A DNA stretch of 64,000 nucleotides from Nageia nagi. Lineage: Eukaryota; Pinophyta. This document shows positions 1 through 11,639 of the stretch, piece by piece. The notes below the pieces were generated by a model that saw only the letters and a list, made by a program, of their open reading frames with translations, made no database searches and had not been told where the DNA came from. The DNA lies in the NCBI GenBank assembly GCA_050084985.1, contig JBITNC010000001.1:91574001-91638000 (forward strand), given 5' to 3'. Numbering within the stretch: position 1 is the stretch's first letter; every line of letters starts with the position of its first letter. The position numbers and the translations under genes were made by a program.

Positions 1-1496
1 ACATTTTAGTGCTTATTTGTTGTTTTATTATTTATCATTGTACATCGTTTGTGTTTGTATCCCATATTATCATGTGTTTATTTCTTTTTTGTGTGTTTAA
101 GCATACAAGTTCATTTTCCAAGTGATGTGATTAAACATACAAGTTCATTTTAGGTTCTTTTATGTTCATTTCAAGTCCATTTTAAGTTGTCTTTTTCATG
201 ATCATTTTATGCTCCTTTAGTGTTCATTTAGGGTTTATTTTTATTTTTTTCATACATCCATTATCTCATACATAGCATGTAAGTGCAAAATACACATAAC
301 ATAAAAGTAAATGCATCCATCCATGTCAAACATCATAAGGATATAACACAATATCCTCTCTTATAACTGCATGTCAAAGCATATCATAATATCCTATACA
401 TATGTCCATAATTCCATGAGTCACAATACATACACATAGCATCAATCACAAAGGTATCATGTCATATATCAAAATATTATCCATATACATCATTGGTCTC
501 ACATATACATGCTCAAATATACAAAATCATAAATCTACATTCATGGACACTTGGAAAAATCTTGGTCAAAATTATGGTCCCCATAGCCTCAAATGATCAA
601 CCTTGTCTACTCTGATCCTATCTAGGGGAGGAAGATGTCTCACCTAACCCCTCTACCTCTCCTACCTTGATTGGTCTTGATGGCCCACCTAGTGTCTAGG
701 ATACCCTAAATATCTTATTTGATGGTCTAGCTCTAATGGAGCAACTATTTCTCAACTACCACACACTCTACCCTATCTTTATGGTCCAGCTCTATCTTTG
801 GATGTGTGACTAGATCCTCCCACTAGATATAGGTTCTATGGTGACTATCTTTACCACTACTAGTTGTTTGTAAAATATGAGTGCCCTCACTCCCTCTCAT
901 GACCACTGTTCTATAGCCATTTGGTATGCCTATTGGTTGACCATCGCACCCTTTGTCTACATAGCCATGTTAACTCACCCCTCTCCTATTGTGACCTCTA
1001 TTTGAGTGCCTACCTTTATGCATGGTACTTGTACCCTCATCATGGTTATGGGCTCTCTAGTTCTCTATCATGTTGGGGCACTTGATGCCACTAATCCTAC
1101 TATTTACGTTAGTGCCTCTCCTCTTCCTTATCCTCTTACACCTACTAGGGGTGGTGCCTATAGCACCCCATTGATAACTACCTACTCCTATTGGGGATTT
1201 CACCATGCATCATACTCTATGATAGTGTCAACATCATCCATGTCTGGTATGAACATCACTACATATAGAGCTACATCTAGATCTATGTAGCATCATTGGG
1301 GAAAATCTCCTTGTACCTTTATTTATAGATGTAGCTCATGATCTAGATGTATATCCTACATGATCCTATGTTGAAGGGTCACTCATTCATACCTATAAGC
1401 CTTTACATATATAGGCCTCTTCCTATATAGGTCATGGGATTTATGCACTCACACTAGCTGCTGTCATCCTTGACCTATGCTAGGCCTCCTCTCTAA
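1..1496. other. Low-complexity AT-rich start and decayed region without an intact gene
   Basis: The first 240 bases repeat variants of a short 'agttcatttt' motif; one copy near 130-160 resembles the outer end of the gypsy LTR at 61432. From 280 to 560 the sequence is low-complexity AT-rich. From about 600 to 1496 base composition is more even and is probably the continuation (- strand) of the plant-mobile-domain relic that follows, but too many stops and frameshifts prevent a secure reading. The open frames on the + strand here look like chance products and resemble nothing I know. Confidence 0.4.
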
Positions 1497-1962
1497 GGCC
1501 TGTATAGCATGTTCTCCACCCACATGTTGCAGTGCCATGTGTACATCCCCTCATATGATAGATTCTTGGGCAACTCATGCTCTTGCACCCATCATTGGGT
1601 GTAAGGTATCTCTTGCCTTGCTATGGGCACCTCAAGATCCATCTCTATTATGTTGTGTATGTCAAATGGTAAGTTATGGGGATGTCCTACTTGCATGTGA
1701 CCCCATAGCAGTTAGGATCCTACCCTTAATAGATACCTAAAAATTTGGTAAACATCCTCAAGCATGATGGTCATCTTTCCATTTAGAAAGTGGAAGGTGT
1801 TGCATTGGCTATCCTAACACTCCACTAGGGTGTAGATGTAGGCTTGGTCAATAGTAACTATCCTCATCCATGCTACTCCTACCAAGCCCATTACCTCGAG
1901 CCATATCCAATCATCATTATTTAGTGCCCTGTGGACATCTTTCAAGATAGATCTACACTTAT
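1497..1962 (-). pseudogene. Plant mobile domain (PMD) protein fragment, decayed
   Basis: Reading the - strand from about 1962 to 1497 gives a single frame of about 155 codons broken by three stops. It contains the core of the plant mobile domain found in MAIN/MAIL proteins and in transposon-encoded relatives: a 'TFHFLNGKMTI' block followed at once by 'LEDVYQIF', preceded by 'ALVE'-like 'YTLVEC'. Those two blocks are the family hallmark (TFH-P-GE-TITLEDV). In plants such domains occur as host genes and as passengers of Mutator-like and Tat-lineage gypsy elements. The location upstream of a polypurine tract and LTR (4251-4263), on the strand opposite to that element, fits an antisense extra ORF of a Tat-like retrotransposon. 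No function can remain with three stops. A host PMD pseudogene is the alternative. Confidence 0.6.
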
Positions 1963-3500
1963 GCCAGGTCTTGATCTGACACACATTCAAGTAAGTCTTG
2001 TATTAGTCCTTTTTTTTATCATTATCCATGAGAATCTATATTATTAAGTCAATCCTCTTTATTTGAATTTAGTAGGTTTTATCTATGTTTTTCTAGTTCT
2101 ATGATCCCTAGTTAGTTGACTCTATAATGTTTGTGTTTTATTTATGGATTTTCATCTATCTTGTTGCTTATCTTTATCTTTATTTTTATTCCTAATTGGT
2201 CTGCAATAGGTTGGCTAATTTGAATTAGCCAACATCTATAGGTTGGCTAATGAATTGGTTAAGTAGATGATTAGCCAACCAAATAGTCTAGTCAAAGGTT
2301 AGTTGGGTGCTAGCCAATGGGCTCCCATATGACCCCTAAATCAAGATTGATCTACAACCCATCGACTACTAAAGTTGAGGCTAAGGCTAAAAACTCCATG
2401 CCTTGACCCCCCAAACCCTTCAAAATCCCATGTTTTTAGGCCCTAAATATAGATTTTATTCTAACAAAAATATTCTATATTTGATTATGATCATTTTAAA
2501 TCTTATTTTCTTGATTTTTGTCTATCATTTTTCTCAAAATATGATGCCCTAGTTTGGGTTTTTCTCTTATGGTTTTCCTTATTTTGCACCTAAATTGACT
2601 AGTAAAATTAAAAATAAATTACATTTTTATTGTTAGTGTGTTAGTTCTCTATCTAGCCATGGTTTGAAAATTTCAGAAGATCAAGTATTTTGAAACTTAA
2701 CCTCTTATGTAGGCGGTCACCTCCTCCTCCAAGTGGGCCGCATGGTGGGTCCTATCCTACTCCCGCTATGAACATCATCTCTCCACATCAAGTCCTAATC
2801 GATCTAGTGCACTCATAAATGAAATAATCACATAGGGTCAAAGCTCCATTCATGCGATATGAAGTGTAAAAATGATAATTTTAACTCATATTTTTTATTT
2901 TTATTCCCCTCACCTCCCATTCATCCTACTGGCTAGTTATCCAAGCTTTTGATTCATCTTAACTATTTTGCAATAAATCAGCTAGTCCTGACCAATCTAT
3001 AGCATGTTAGATAGTATCTTTTGCTTCTTCTTCTTCTCACTTGTATATTGGCTAGATGGTCATGCCCCTATCCTAGGTCCTTTTCCCATCTCCTTACTCG
3101 AGGGGAATATCCTCACCTCACCTCCTTTGCAATATTATCATATAATTTTTTTTTTGATAGCCCATTAGTGCAATTTATCCCACATTAGTTGCATGCCCTT
3201 CCTTAGTTAAGTTCTTATAATCACTTTTCACCCCTATCTTTAGTTTTCTTAGTATTCTCATCTCAAATAAGGAAATAAAGACACCTTTTATTCCTCATCC
3301 CTTGCCTTCTTCATGATCTTGAACCTGTTCTTCTTATTATGTCCCTCCATAGGTGTGATCCAATTTTTTGTAAAAATGAGCATGTCTTTCTTGCATCATA
3401 TTTTGGTCTTAATCACTATAGCATTTATATCATTTTATCATTTGGCATAGTCTCTTATTTAGGCATCATATGCATGCATGCTATGGTCTAATGCTTAATA
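1963..3500. other. No gene recognised; contains a double hairpin
   Basis: No coherent coding frame is visible on either strand. The one structured element is a pair of overlapping inverted repeats at 2210-2280, listed separately. The region is probably 3'-untranslated or spacer sequence of the gypsy element whose 3' end lies at about 4262. Confidence 0.35.
2210..2280. repeat. Two successive inverted repeats sharing one arm sequence
   Basis: GTTGGCTAATT (2210-2220) is followed after two bases by its exact reverse complement (2223-2233). GGTTGGCTAAT (2241-2251) is followed after 18 bases by its exact complement (2270-2280). The same arm sequence is thus used in two adjacent hairpins. A perfect 11+11 palindrome with a 2-base loop is unlikely by chance; its role is unknown. 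Confidence 0.7.
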
Positions 3501-3529
3501 GGTCTATGAGACTACAATATGTCTCTCTA

Positions 3530-3990
3530 GCTCAATCTTATATGGCCTATCATGTGCTGAAACTAGACTTGGGTTAAATGTTCAGGTGCTCTTATATAGC
3601 TTGTCATGTGCCAAAACCATCTCTCATCTTGATTTCTTTTTCCTTTACCCTTCAATTATTGGGGCATAGCAGATTCATTAATCATTTTTCCTTTCATTTA
3701 CCCTTTGAATTCTAGGTCAAAGTAAAAATCATTTGCTTTTATATACCTCTTATATTTTATCATTTACCCTTTAAGTATTGGGCAAAAGTAGAGGTTATTT
3801 TCTTTTGTTGCTTATCTATTTCATAAGCATTTTTAGTTCTATTTTATGTTCCTTCTCTTCGACTCAATCTTATAAACCTATCATGCATTGAAACCAGACT
3901 TGGTTTAAATGTTCAAAGTGATCTTATACATCTTTTTATACACTAAAACTAGCTTTTATATTGATCACTTCTCTTCACCCTTCAAGTATA
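3530..3990 (+). repeat. Degenerate ~330-bp direct repeat in retrotransposon 3'UTR-like sequence
   Basis: A block starting 'tcaatcttata' near 3533 recurs near 3863 with matching downstream words (a 'ctatcatg' block, 'gacttgg', 'aaatgttca', 'tcttata'). Between them lie further partial copies of a 'ttaccctt..aa.tatt' motif. Tandem repeats just upstream of the 3' LTR are a known property of Tat/Ogre-type gypsy 3'UTRs, and this block lies directly before the polypurine tract at 4251. Confidence 0.5.
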
Positions 3991-4250
3991 AGGAAAAAGA
4001 AAAGATCATTTATTTTGTTGTTCATTCATTTTATTTTCTCATTTCAATGTTATGATCATTTATATTTCAACTTCTTTGCATACTATCATGCTGAGTACTG
4101 ATTGGTTATAACATAATAGTGTTGGCATTGTAAGGTGTTATATCCATAGGTACCATTGACACAATTATGCTAATTTGTTGTATCAATTATCATATTGCAC
4201 ACACTTCACTTATTTTTACGTTGTATTTCACATCTTGTAAAACCTAGCAT

Positions 4251-4262
4251 AAAAGGGACATT
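4251..4262 (+). other. Polypurine tract of a + strand LTR retrotransposon
   Basis: The purine-rich run AAAAGGGACATT directly precedes the LTR start TGTAGACACC. The oppositely oriented gypsy LTR at 61989 has the same arrangement (AAGAGGGGCAAA next to TGTAGACACC on the - strand). This marks the DNA upstream of 4251 as the 3' end of an element. Confidence 0.6.
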
Positions 4263-5140
4263 TGTAGACACCTAAAAATTATTTATTCATCTACCTTAGA
4301 TTATTTTTGATGATTCAACCCATCATATAGTTCATCATGATCTCATCATCCAGTCATTCTATCCTAATCCCATTTGTGCGATCAATGTTGATAACTTAGG
4401 CCTTTGTTACCACCTTATCAATTTGGACCCTAACCGGACCATCAATTAGTACTATATAAAAGTCAATTCAAAATTAAATTTTCAAACCTCTCACTCACTT
4501 ATCACAATGGGAAACCTATGAATTCTTATTTTCTTGCATACTTAAAACTATCCATTTGATCTTTTGGCCAAGAACCTTCCACTTTGGAGCTTTACCCATC
4601 ACTTTCAAAGGAAACAAAAAGAGTATTTTTTTCCTCATCTTGCAAGAGACCTTGGGTAAAACATTTGACTTTGGTTTTATGGTACTAACCATTTTTTTTA
4701 TTTTTCTTGTAGTTTTTTATAGGACATCCAAGAGCTCAATCATATATATCCTTTTGGGCCATCATTGTTATTTGGTGCATGGTTGCATACTAGTATTTTC
4801 TAGGCTAGTCTCTTATAGAATTGGGCTAGGATAACTTAGTTTAGTTATTATTTTAGTTAGTATATCTTTATCTTATGCTAGATTGCATTTTAGCATTATG
4901 TTATTTTCTAGTGCTCTTTTGATTCAAGGTTTGGAGGCTTACAAGCTCACTAGCTATGTTTACATGGTTCTAGGATCTTAAGTACCTAGAACTTAGAAGC
5001 CTCTTCTTGTATCTTATTTGCAAGTTATTTAGAGTCTTGGTTATTGCATTAAGAAAAGGAAAAAAATCTAAACCTTATCCCTATTTTATTTATTATCACT
5101 ATCTAATCATATTTAATGTAATGTTTTAGACATTGCAATG
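4263..5140 (+). mobile_element. LTR of a Tat-like Ty3/gypsy element
   Basis: The LTR starts with TGTAGACACC, the same first ten bases as the gypsy LTR on the - strand at 61989. A TATA box (TATATAAAAG) lies near 4453-4462 and would mark the U3/R promoter. The 3' edge is inferred: a stretch near 5140-5170 ending GGGGAGTGACC looks like a decayed gypsy primer binding site, and gag-like coding starts at 5288. The LTR therefore has a polypurine tract before it and gag after it, as expected for a shared middle LTR or two abutting elements. The right boundary may be wrong by tens of bases. Confidence 0.55.
4453..4462 (+). promoter_or_regulatory. TATA box of the gypsy LTR
   Basis: TATATAAAAG lies about 190 bases inside the LTR, a usual place for the retrotransposon core promoter. 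It is the only clear TATA box in this LTR. Confidence 0.5.
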
Positions 5141-5287
5141 TGGGCCTTTCCTATAGGGGAGTGACCCTACGTGTGGGGTATCCTTAGCTCCCTTACACAC
5201 CTTTTTGGAAGCTTATATATTGCTTTATATGTCTCTCTCTAGCTAAGTTCTTGACTAGTACCAAACACTTTCAGCTAATTTCATATC

Positions 5288-6143
5288 TAAATGGGCTCAG
5301 CTTGTAGAACCTTTGATTCTAAAGTTTTATGAGGTTGGTGATCCTTACTCTTTGTTCTCTCAATTTGCTATCACTCAAATAAATCCTATGGAGAATATAT
5401 CATATAAATCTTCAACCTTAGATTTACTAAATCTTGGGCTATAATTCCTTTAGCTATGATACCACACTCTTCCATAGCTTTAATGTTTTATCTCAGAGCT
5501 TTTATTCAAATCTAGCTACTAGAATCTATATGATTGGTCCTCAGCAATTTCTTGAGATTTATAGACTTACCTTACAAGCTGAAGCTACCCTCATTTCAAT
5601 AGGGAAACTCCCTCCTAGATTATTTAGTTCTATGGCATATGCACCTTCCTCTTCCATGCAACCTCCAATGCAAAATTATCCTCTTCCACATGTAGCTCAA
5701 GCACCCCAATTGTAGTTATCAGCACTAAAACCTCAACTTGCTTTGCCTGCACCTATTCCTCAATTAGCACTTCTTGAACCTATCCCCAGCAGTAGTGTGT
5801 AGTAACAAGAGAATTCCAACCAAATGAAGATTATTCAATTGGAATCTTTGGTGAGAACCTTTTCTAACCAAAGGATTGTTGAATAAAAAACAACTTAAAG
5901 GAGAGATTATTATGATCAAAGGGATGATGGGGGATAATAAATAAGGTATCTATTGCTGACTAGAGATCAAACACCATAGTAGAGGGAATCCCTCGATCAA
6001 ATAGAGTCTATATATCCTCAAAGGCATACAACCCTCCACCTAATCAAGATTGATGTAGATCTTGTAATGATCCCCATGTCTAGAATACATATCCTATCTA
6101 TCAACATCAACAAGGCTAGTGGCTAATGGAGGGGTTGATACTA
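5288..6143 (+). pseudogene. Gypsy Gag (capsid and zinc knuckle), first piece of the outer Tat-like element
   Basis: Frames on the + strand give Gag-like blocks: 'LVEPLILKFYEVGDP' from 5288, then, after frame changes, 'FYLRAF' near 5490, and 'QAEATLISIGKLPPR' near 5575-5620, a typical end of plant gypsy capsid. A Pro/Gln-rich linker follows, then a decayed zinc knuckle with 'CRSC' near 6055-6070. At least two frameshifts and several stops make it non-functional. The frame runs out at 6143, exactly where the CACTA transposon starts, and continues openly at 18309 when the transposon and one copy of its 3-bp target duplication are removed. Confidence 0.7.
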
Positions 6144-6154
6144 GTTCACTACTA

Positions 6155-7000
6155 TCAAAAAGCCAATTTAAATCCTTTTTTATGTCTTTAATCATTAAAA
6201 AAAATAATGTTAATTTGCATTCTACTGCATCAAAATATTTTTTCATTTTTTTTGACATAAAAATGGACAAAATATACGATGCAAAAAAAAAGGATAAAGT
6301 ACATAAAAAATTATGCAAATTTGGACAAATTTTTCGTTAAAATGGGAAAAATGAGTTTCTAATATTTCCTAAGGCATTAAGATGCAAATTTAGACACCAT
6401 TTTATGTCAAAAAACTTATACAAGGAAAATAAAAATTTTGAAGTCATTTTTACTATGAAATTCAACTACCTTGGACATTCAACTTTCTAAAATTTGATTG
6501 AAAAGGATGCAAAATATGAGAAAACACACATTATAAAGGCATGAGAATTATTTGAAAAGATGCATGATGCAAATATAGTTAAGGTTTCCTAGACATAACT
6601 TGTAATGATTAGTCATACTTGAATGATTCCCTTAAACTCTTTCATTTGATGATGCATGATATATATTCAAATGATGAAAAATAATTTTTCATGTGTTTCC
6701 TTTGAAGGTGGAGTAAATTGGTGTTGTAAGACAACATATTGTAATGAACCTTACTTCTATAAAGCATTATATAAGTTAATATCATTTTCTTAATTTATAA
6801 CTATATAAGTTCATAGTTACCTTATCATTTTATAAGCAAAAAAATCAATTCAAGCCCATATTCATTATTTCATTGTGCTCTTTTTGTAAATATACCATTT
6901 GCAATTGTAACTATGGAGTTAAATATAAATAATTAAGTAAATTTAATTACGCATGTACCAAAACTAAGTATAACTCATAAAGCATTCATAGATCATCAAC
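6155..7000. repeat. Left subterminal repeat region of the CACTA element
   Basis: AT-rich sequence with repeated words built on GATGCAAA, AAATTTGGACA and TTTTTTGACATAAAA (for example near 6225-6330 and 6375-6420). The same words occur in inverse orientation or as variants at 17980-18290. In En/Spm the subterminal repeats bind TNPA and are needed for transposition. Short open frames on both strands here are by-products of the repeats. Confidence 0.65.
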
Positions 7001-7127
7001 ATTTGAAAAGTTCATAGATCATACCAAGAGTAATTAAAGCGTTCATAAATCATACCATAAGCAACGAGTAAGATATATATATGAAAAGTTCAAGATACAT
7101 ATTAGAAGCATATCAATTACAATATTA

Positions 7128-10060
7128 TCATTGCAAATTATCTTCCTCATCAAGATGTACAATATATGTTTCTCTAAGATTACATTCAATTATAAACCAT
7201 TTTTTGTCATCATCAACATCTAGGATGAAATATATTTTACTGCAATGTTGTGGTAAAATATAAGGCTTTTTGTTGTTAGGTAAAATATGTGTGGAGTAGA
7301 TTGCAAAGTAATCACTAGGTATATCATGAAATATTGTTCTTATATCTAGTGTGTCAAATAACTTACATTTAAATATCACACATTGGAATGATCTATAATC
7401 CAATTTTATAATTTCTTAAATTTTTCCTACAAATTTTAATTTTCTATATATCAAGTTTGTATCTATTGAACTTGTAGGATTTTCTTGATCAAAATCAACC
7501 ATCACTTCATAGTCAAATGTTGTTTTTCTCTTATCATTATTTTCTATTTTTAAGTGTTGACCATATTCCCATATTGCAAGGATAGAAAGTGCTTGCACAT
7601 ATTTACACAAAAAATGTTATTAGTGCCTACACATATTTACATGAAAATTCAAGTTTTATAAAACTATTAATAAAAATAATTACCTCAAAATTCCATCCTA
7701 TAGTGATATTTAATGTATTTTGATCATCTTCATCTATTTTTCCTCCTACAGCTTGTTGTTTCATTTCAATTTCATTCTTCATTCATGACCTTGGACATTC
7801 TTATGGCTAATTATCCTCTCTTAGATTTTTAGGTAGACTAGATTTACCCCTTTGATTTTGTCTATGAAACAAGGCACATTCTTGTTCAATTTCTCTTCTT
7901 TTAGTTTGGTACAACTCAATCCAATTTTTGCAACATGCATAATGCATCATGACAAATTAGTTTGTATATTCCTGAAGGTCATAATTTGTAAATCCGTAAT
8001 ACCATAATACAAACTTGTTAGCTAGTAATTAAGCATTTATACAATTTGTAAATCCAAAGTGCATGTCCATATCTTAAACATAGTTAATACCTTTAAAAAA
8101 ATATGATCTTCCTCCTATTTCGAAGACCTTCCCTTCTAATTTCTCACTATTTTTATCTGCATTATACATATCTTTGTGAAAAAAGGATCTATTTGGGATA
8201 GATACTCACTTGCATAGAAAAATGATTCCTATACAATGTAACCCTCACACATAGATCCTTCTAGCACTCATAACACCTACCATATCAATATGATCTACTA
8301 GGTGGATCAATAGGTGCACTTGTAAGTCCATAAAAGTAGGTGGCAATTCTTTTTCTAATTTGTAGATAATTTCAACAATTTCTCTACATGATTGATCTAT
8401 TGGAGCTATATGTATCTCATTTGAAGATAATCACATGTTCATGAAAAATATAATATCATGAAAATATTACATGTCAAAATGTATAAAATATTAGAAAATA
8501 ATAATAAATGCATACTGTATTATTTTTCATAGAGCCATATTATAACATGGCATACCTTAGAAATAATAATAGTTGACCAATTGCATGTCTAAGATCAACA
8601 TGTAGACCCTCACATCCATGAAGTACAATACAAAAAAATGCTCTAGAAAGTTTGAGTGTAAAAATAGCAAGTATTTTTATTTTGATAGAAAATGTGAAAA
8701 ATATAATATGAGATCAATACCTTTATGAAGTTGAGGTAATCATGAGTCTTGAATCATGTGATTTTACCATTAGCACTAAATGCACTTTTTAGAGATGATC
8801 CATAATATATTGGTATTTTGATATTTTGAATAAGTTTGTGTGACTTTTCCACTTCATATTTTTTCATAATCCATGTTTTTGTAGGTACTTCTTTTCTTCT
8901 ATATTGATAGTAAGTTATCCATAAAGATTTCATTCTCTAAATATTTTTTAATTCATTTCTCATGGCATTAGTATTTGGTTCTTTCTTGTTGTATACTAAT
9001 ACAAAGAAGATACAACATTTTATACAATGTGCATAGGATCCATTAAATGTGTATATTCCAAAGTATAAAACATTAATAATCTATTCATATCTAAAAACAT
9101 ATAACCAATTCATAATAAACAGTGTATATTTTCAAAATAATAAATATATTACAAATATATTGTATTGTATAATATTCCACCTACTAGTAAATCATTTTTG
9201 CTAAGAATAATCTCATCATTTGACCCTAAAGTGGTACCTTCATCACTGGATCTTTTTCTAACATTTTCCACATATTGTTGGTACTTTATGAACCAACTCA
9301 TAGGAGTTTCATAAATAGGAATAGGGGTTTTATCTACTCGAAAATAGGCTCCCTTTTTTTGAAAAGTATGATCCATTAGCAAATATTTTTATGGCCAGTA
9401 TATTCCATATTATGCTTCTAACTTGAAAATCTTAATGAAATATTTTTTGCACACCACGTACAAGCATGGTAACCTTTTGTATGAAGACATATGATAAGCT
9501 TTTTTAGATAATGCATATAATTTATATAGTTATAAAAAATCAAATATTCACATGTATATATGCATACCTACATAAACAAAAAGCCTTGGATAATCATTTA
9601 TAGTCTAACATAGTATGTCATAACATTTGAATGATAACATTATCACTTGGAAATAAATTTTATTTTAGTAACCTATAATACCAATTAAAAATAATTTATG
9701 TTGTTGATTTTATTAAAATTAAAATATCAAAAATTAAAATAACATACAACAAAATAAAATTCATACCTCATAAGAGAAGTGAAACTTGTATCTGACCATC
9801 TGTGTTTATCTTTTATGTTCATCAAAAGTAGGATCATCGATAATATAGTTCTATTTTTCCTTCATATAATTTATTTTTTGAAGCATTATACATGCTATCT
9901 CTTTCTAAATCATCATCTCTTTTATCACCATCTCTTTCATCATCATCAACATGAACATAGAGGGACTCAAGTAAACCATCAATTCCATTTTCTTCATCAA
10001 CATTATCATCATCATAATCATCATAACCAATATTATCCTCTCTTAATTAATCATCATCAG
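7128..10060 (-). pseudogene. CACTA TNPD-type transposase, decayed
   Basis: Read on the - strand, blocks of the plant En/Spm TNPD transposase appear in order. An acidic N-terminal part with 'ERDSMYNASKNKL' lies near 9872-9915. 'LMDHTFQKK' is near 9350. A 'MDPMHI.KNV' block at about 9015-9050 is the conserved DxMH motif of the transposase core. A DUF4218-like block 'KELPPTFMDLQVHLLIHLVD' is at about 8290-8350. A DUF4216-like C-terminal domain lies at 7128-7403 ('VIFKCKLFDT' through 'VDDDKKWFIIE'). Order and spacing match the family, whose full length is usually 800-1,000 residues. Introns are likely (AT-rich gaps), and several stops and frameshifts show decay. The adjacent frame 7416-7610 is probably the linker before DUF4216. 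Confidence 0.75.
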
Positions 10061-10319
10061 TGCTTAAATCCCATATAGGTATTTGAATAGGATCTATTGG
10101 ATTTGGTTCAAATATAAACTTTACATATTGTTCAAGGATCCATACTTTTTGTAATATCTACTTATATCTCCTATTTACATTATTTTGATGTAATGTTGGT
10201 GTAACAATTATCATTCTTGAGTGGTCATGATGACTATTTGTTACCTTTTAAATTATTTGTTACAAACCATTAATTTAAAATTAAAAAAAATAATAATTGT
10301 AACAAGTGCAAAGTAATTT

Positions 10320-10510
10320 GATAGATCAATTGATACACATGATCAATCCGTACATATAATTTGATACATACAAACAAATTTATACATTAATACATATAAT
10401 TTGATACATCCATAAATATAAAATATTGATACATCCATACAGAAAACAAATTGATACATCCAAGCATACATATGATCCATACATACAAATTGATACATCC
10501 ATTCATACAC
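10320..10510. repeat. Short tandem repeat of 'ttgatacatccata' type
   Basis: At least seven imperfect copies of a 14-25-bp unit around TTGATACAT(C)CATA follow each other between the SET-domain gene and TNPD on the - strand. The unit contributes a repetitive tail to the frame downstream of the SET domain. It looks like a microsatellite-derived spacer. Confidence 0.7.
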
Positions 10511-10619
10511 ATTAGTAATATATTAAGTTTTATTTTTTTATTTTTGGATTTTGTTCTTGGATGAATTATTACATTTTGATCCTCTCCTAACTCCAAACTT
10601 TGTGCCTTACATCTTGGAG

Positions 10620-11330
10620 TAGATATCTTGTAATTGTAGTGAACTAGTGGCTCATCACCAATATTAAGAGTTTTAATTGGAACAACAACTATATAGTTAC
10701 TCATTTATCTACCCATAAAGTCTTCTTTATAATTAGTATGTTGGTGAAATTCATAATTTGGTGACCATTCTTCACCTACATAACTATTTATGTATCTAAC
10801 TATGTTTCCTTGTCTTTTTGGTCAACCATAAATGTACAAGAGTTTTGAACATTGTGGATGTGGAATCTTAGAAGCATTTGCACCTAATCCATATGTAGAC
10901 ATACTATACATATATGATGTTAATTATTTCCAATCTATTGCTATGTAAACTAGCCCACAAAATGGCATCAATAGTTGTATCTCAAAACTTGGAGTAACAA
11001 CCATAGTACTATATATAAATAAACCATATCCAGAGCACTTTTCAGATGGTTTAATCATGTATTGATGACCATAATAAATAAATATCTCATAAGCCTTTGG
11101 AAATTTATTTTATTTGGCCATGCATCATATATCCCATAATCATATGTATGATGATATTTAAGTTATAGCTTTTTTGGCATGTGCATCAAACCCAAATCAT
11201 GAACATCCTCCTCTGGTAGATCAATTGGATCCTCATGTGTACTATAACATGCATCCACTACTAATTTATGAATCTTCTTTTGAAATCTTGTTCTTTCAAG
11301 CATCTCTCTAACTTCATCTAATGAATCTAC
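10620..11330 (-). pseudogene. SET-domain protein gene inside the CACTA element (possible lysine methyltransferase relic)
   Basis: On the - strand a nearly continuous frame starts near 11330 ('DSLDEVREMLERTRFQKKIH', then 'DLPEEDVHDLGLMHMPKK'). It changes frame once near 11100 and goes on to about 10620. It shows the SET signature in order: 'GYGLF' (about 11020-11035), 'MPFCGLVY' (about 10945-10967), 'GNIVRYINS' with 'SPNYEF' (about 10750-10812), and after an I/V-rich strand 'IGDEPLVHYNY' (about 10628-10660). These match SET motifs G-GLFA, Y-G, GN-ARFINHS--PN and GEEL-YDY. The usual His and Cys of the NHSC motif are not present, and about four in-frame stops plus one frameshift make it a pseudogene here. 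SET proteins methylate lysines on histones and other proteins. It lies upstream of TNPD on the same strand and well inside the transposon ends, so it is a passenger or accessory gene of the CACTA family. A chance match is unlikely because four spaced motifs agree. Confidence 0.62.
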
Positions 11331-11639
11331 ACATTATTTTGGCTTCATCTATTGGATCTATATATTTATTTTATTTAGTTTTATTTGATATAATTCAATA
11401 TATAAGAATACAAAAATCAATTTAAATTTTGATCCTAATTAATTACATCATAGGCATCATCATCTTTTGATGACAAGGATGACTCATCGATCCTATGCAT
11501 ATTTTGTTCCTGCAACATTAGCAATAAAATAAAATTAAATATTGTAAATAATATCATGAAAGTGAGAATTTAAATGATCTTACACTTCTACATCATACAT
11601 AATAACATTTAGCTTGCCTCATCCTCATCTGATGAAACA

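Noticed and set aside
1006-1740. Two + strand open frames of 87-94 codons
   Set aside because: They run opposite to the plant-mobile-domain relic (the second one directly overlaps it) and have no recognisable features; treated as mirror or chance frames.
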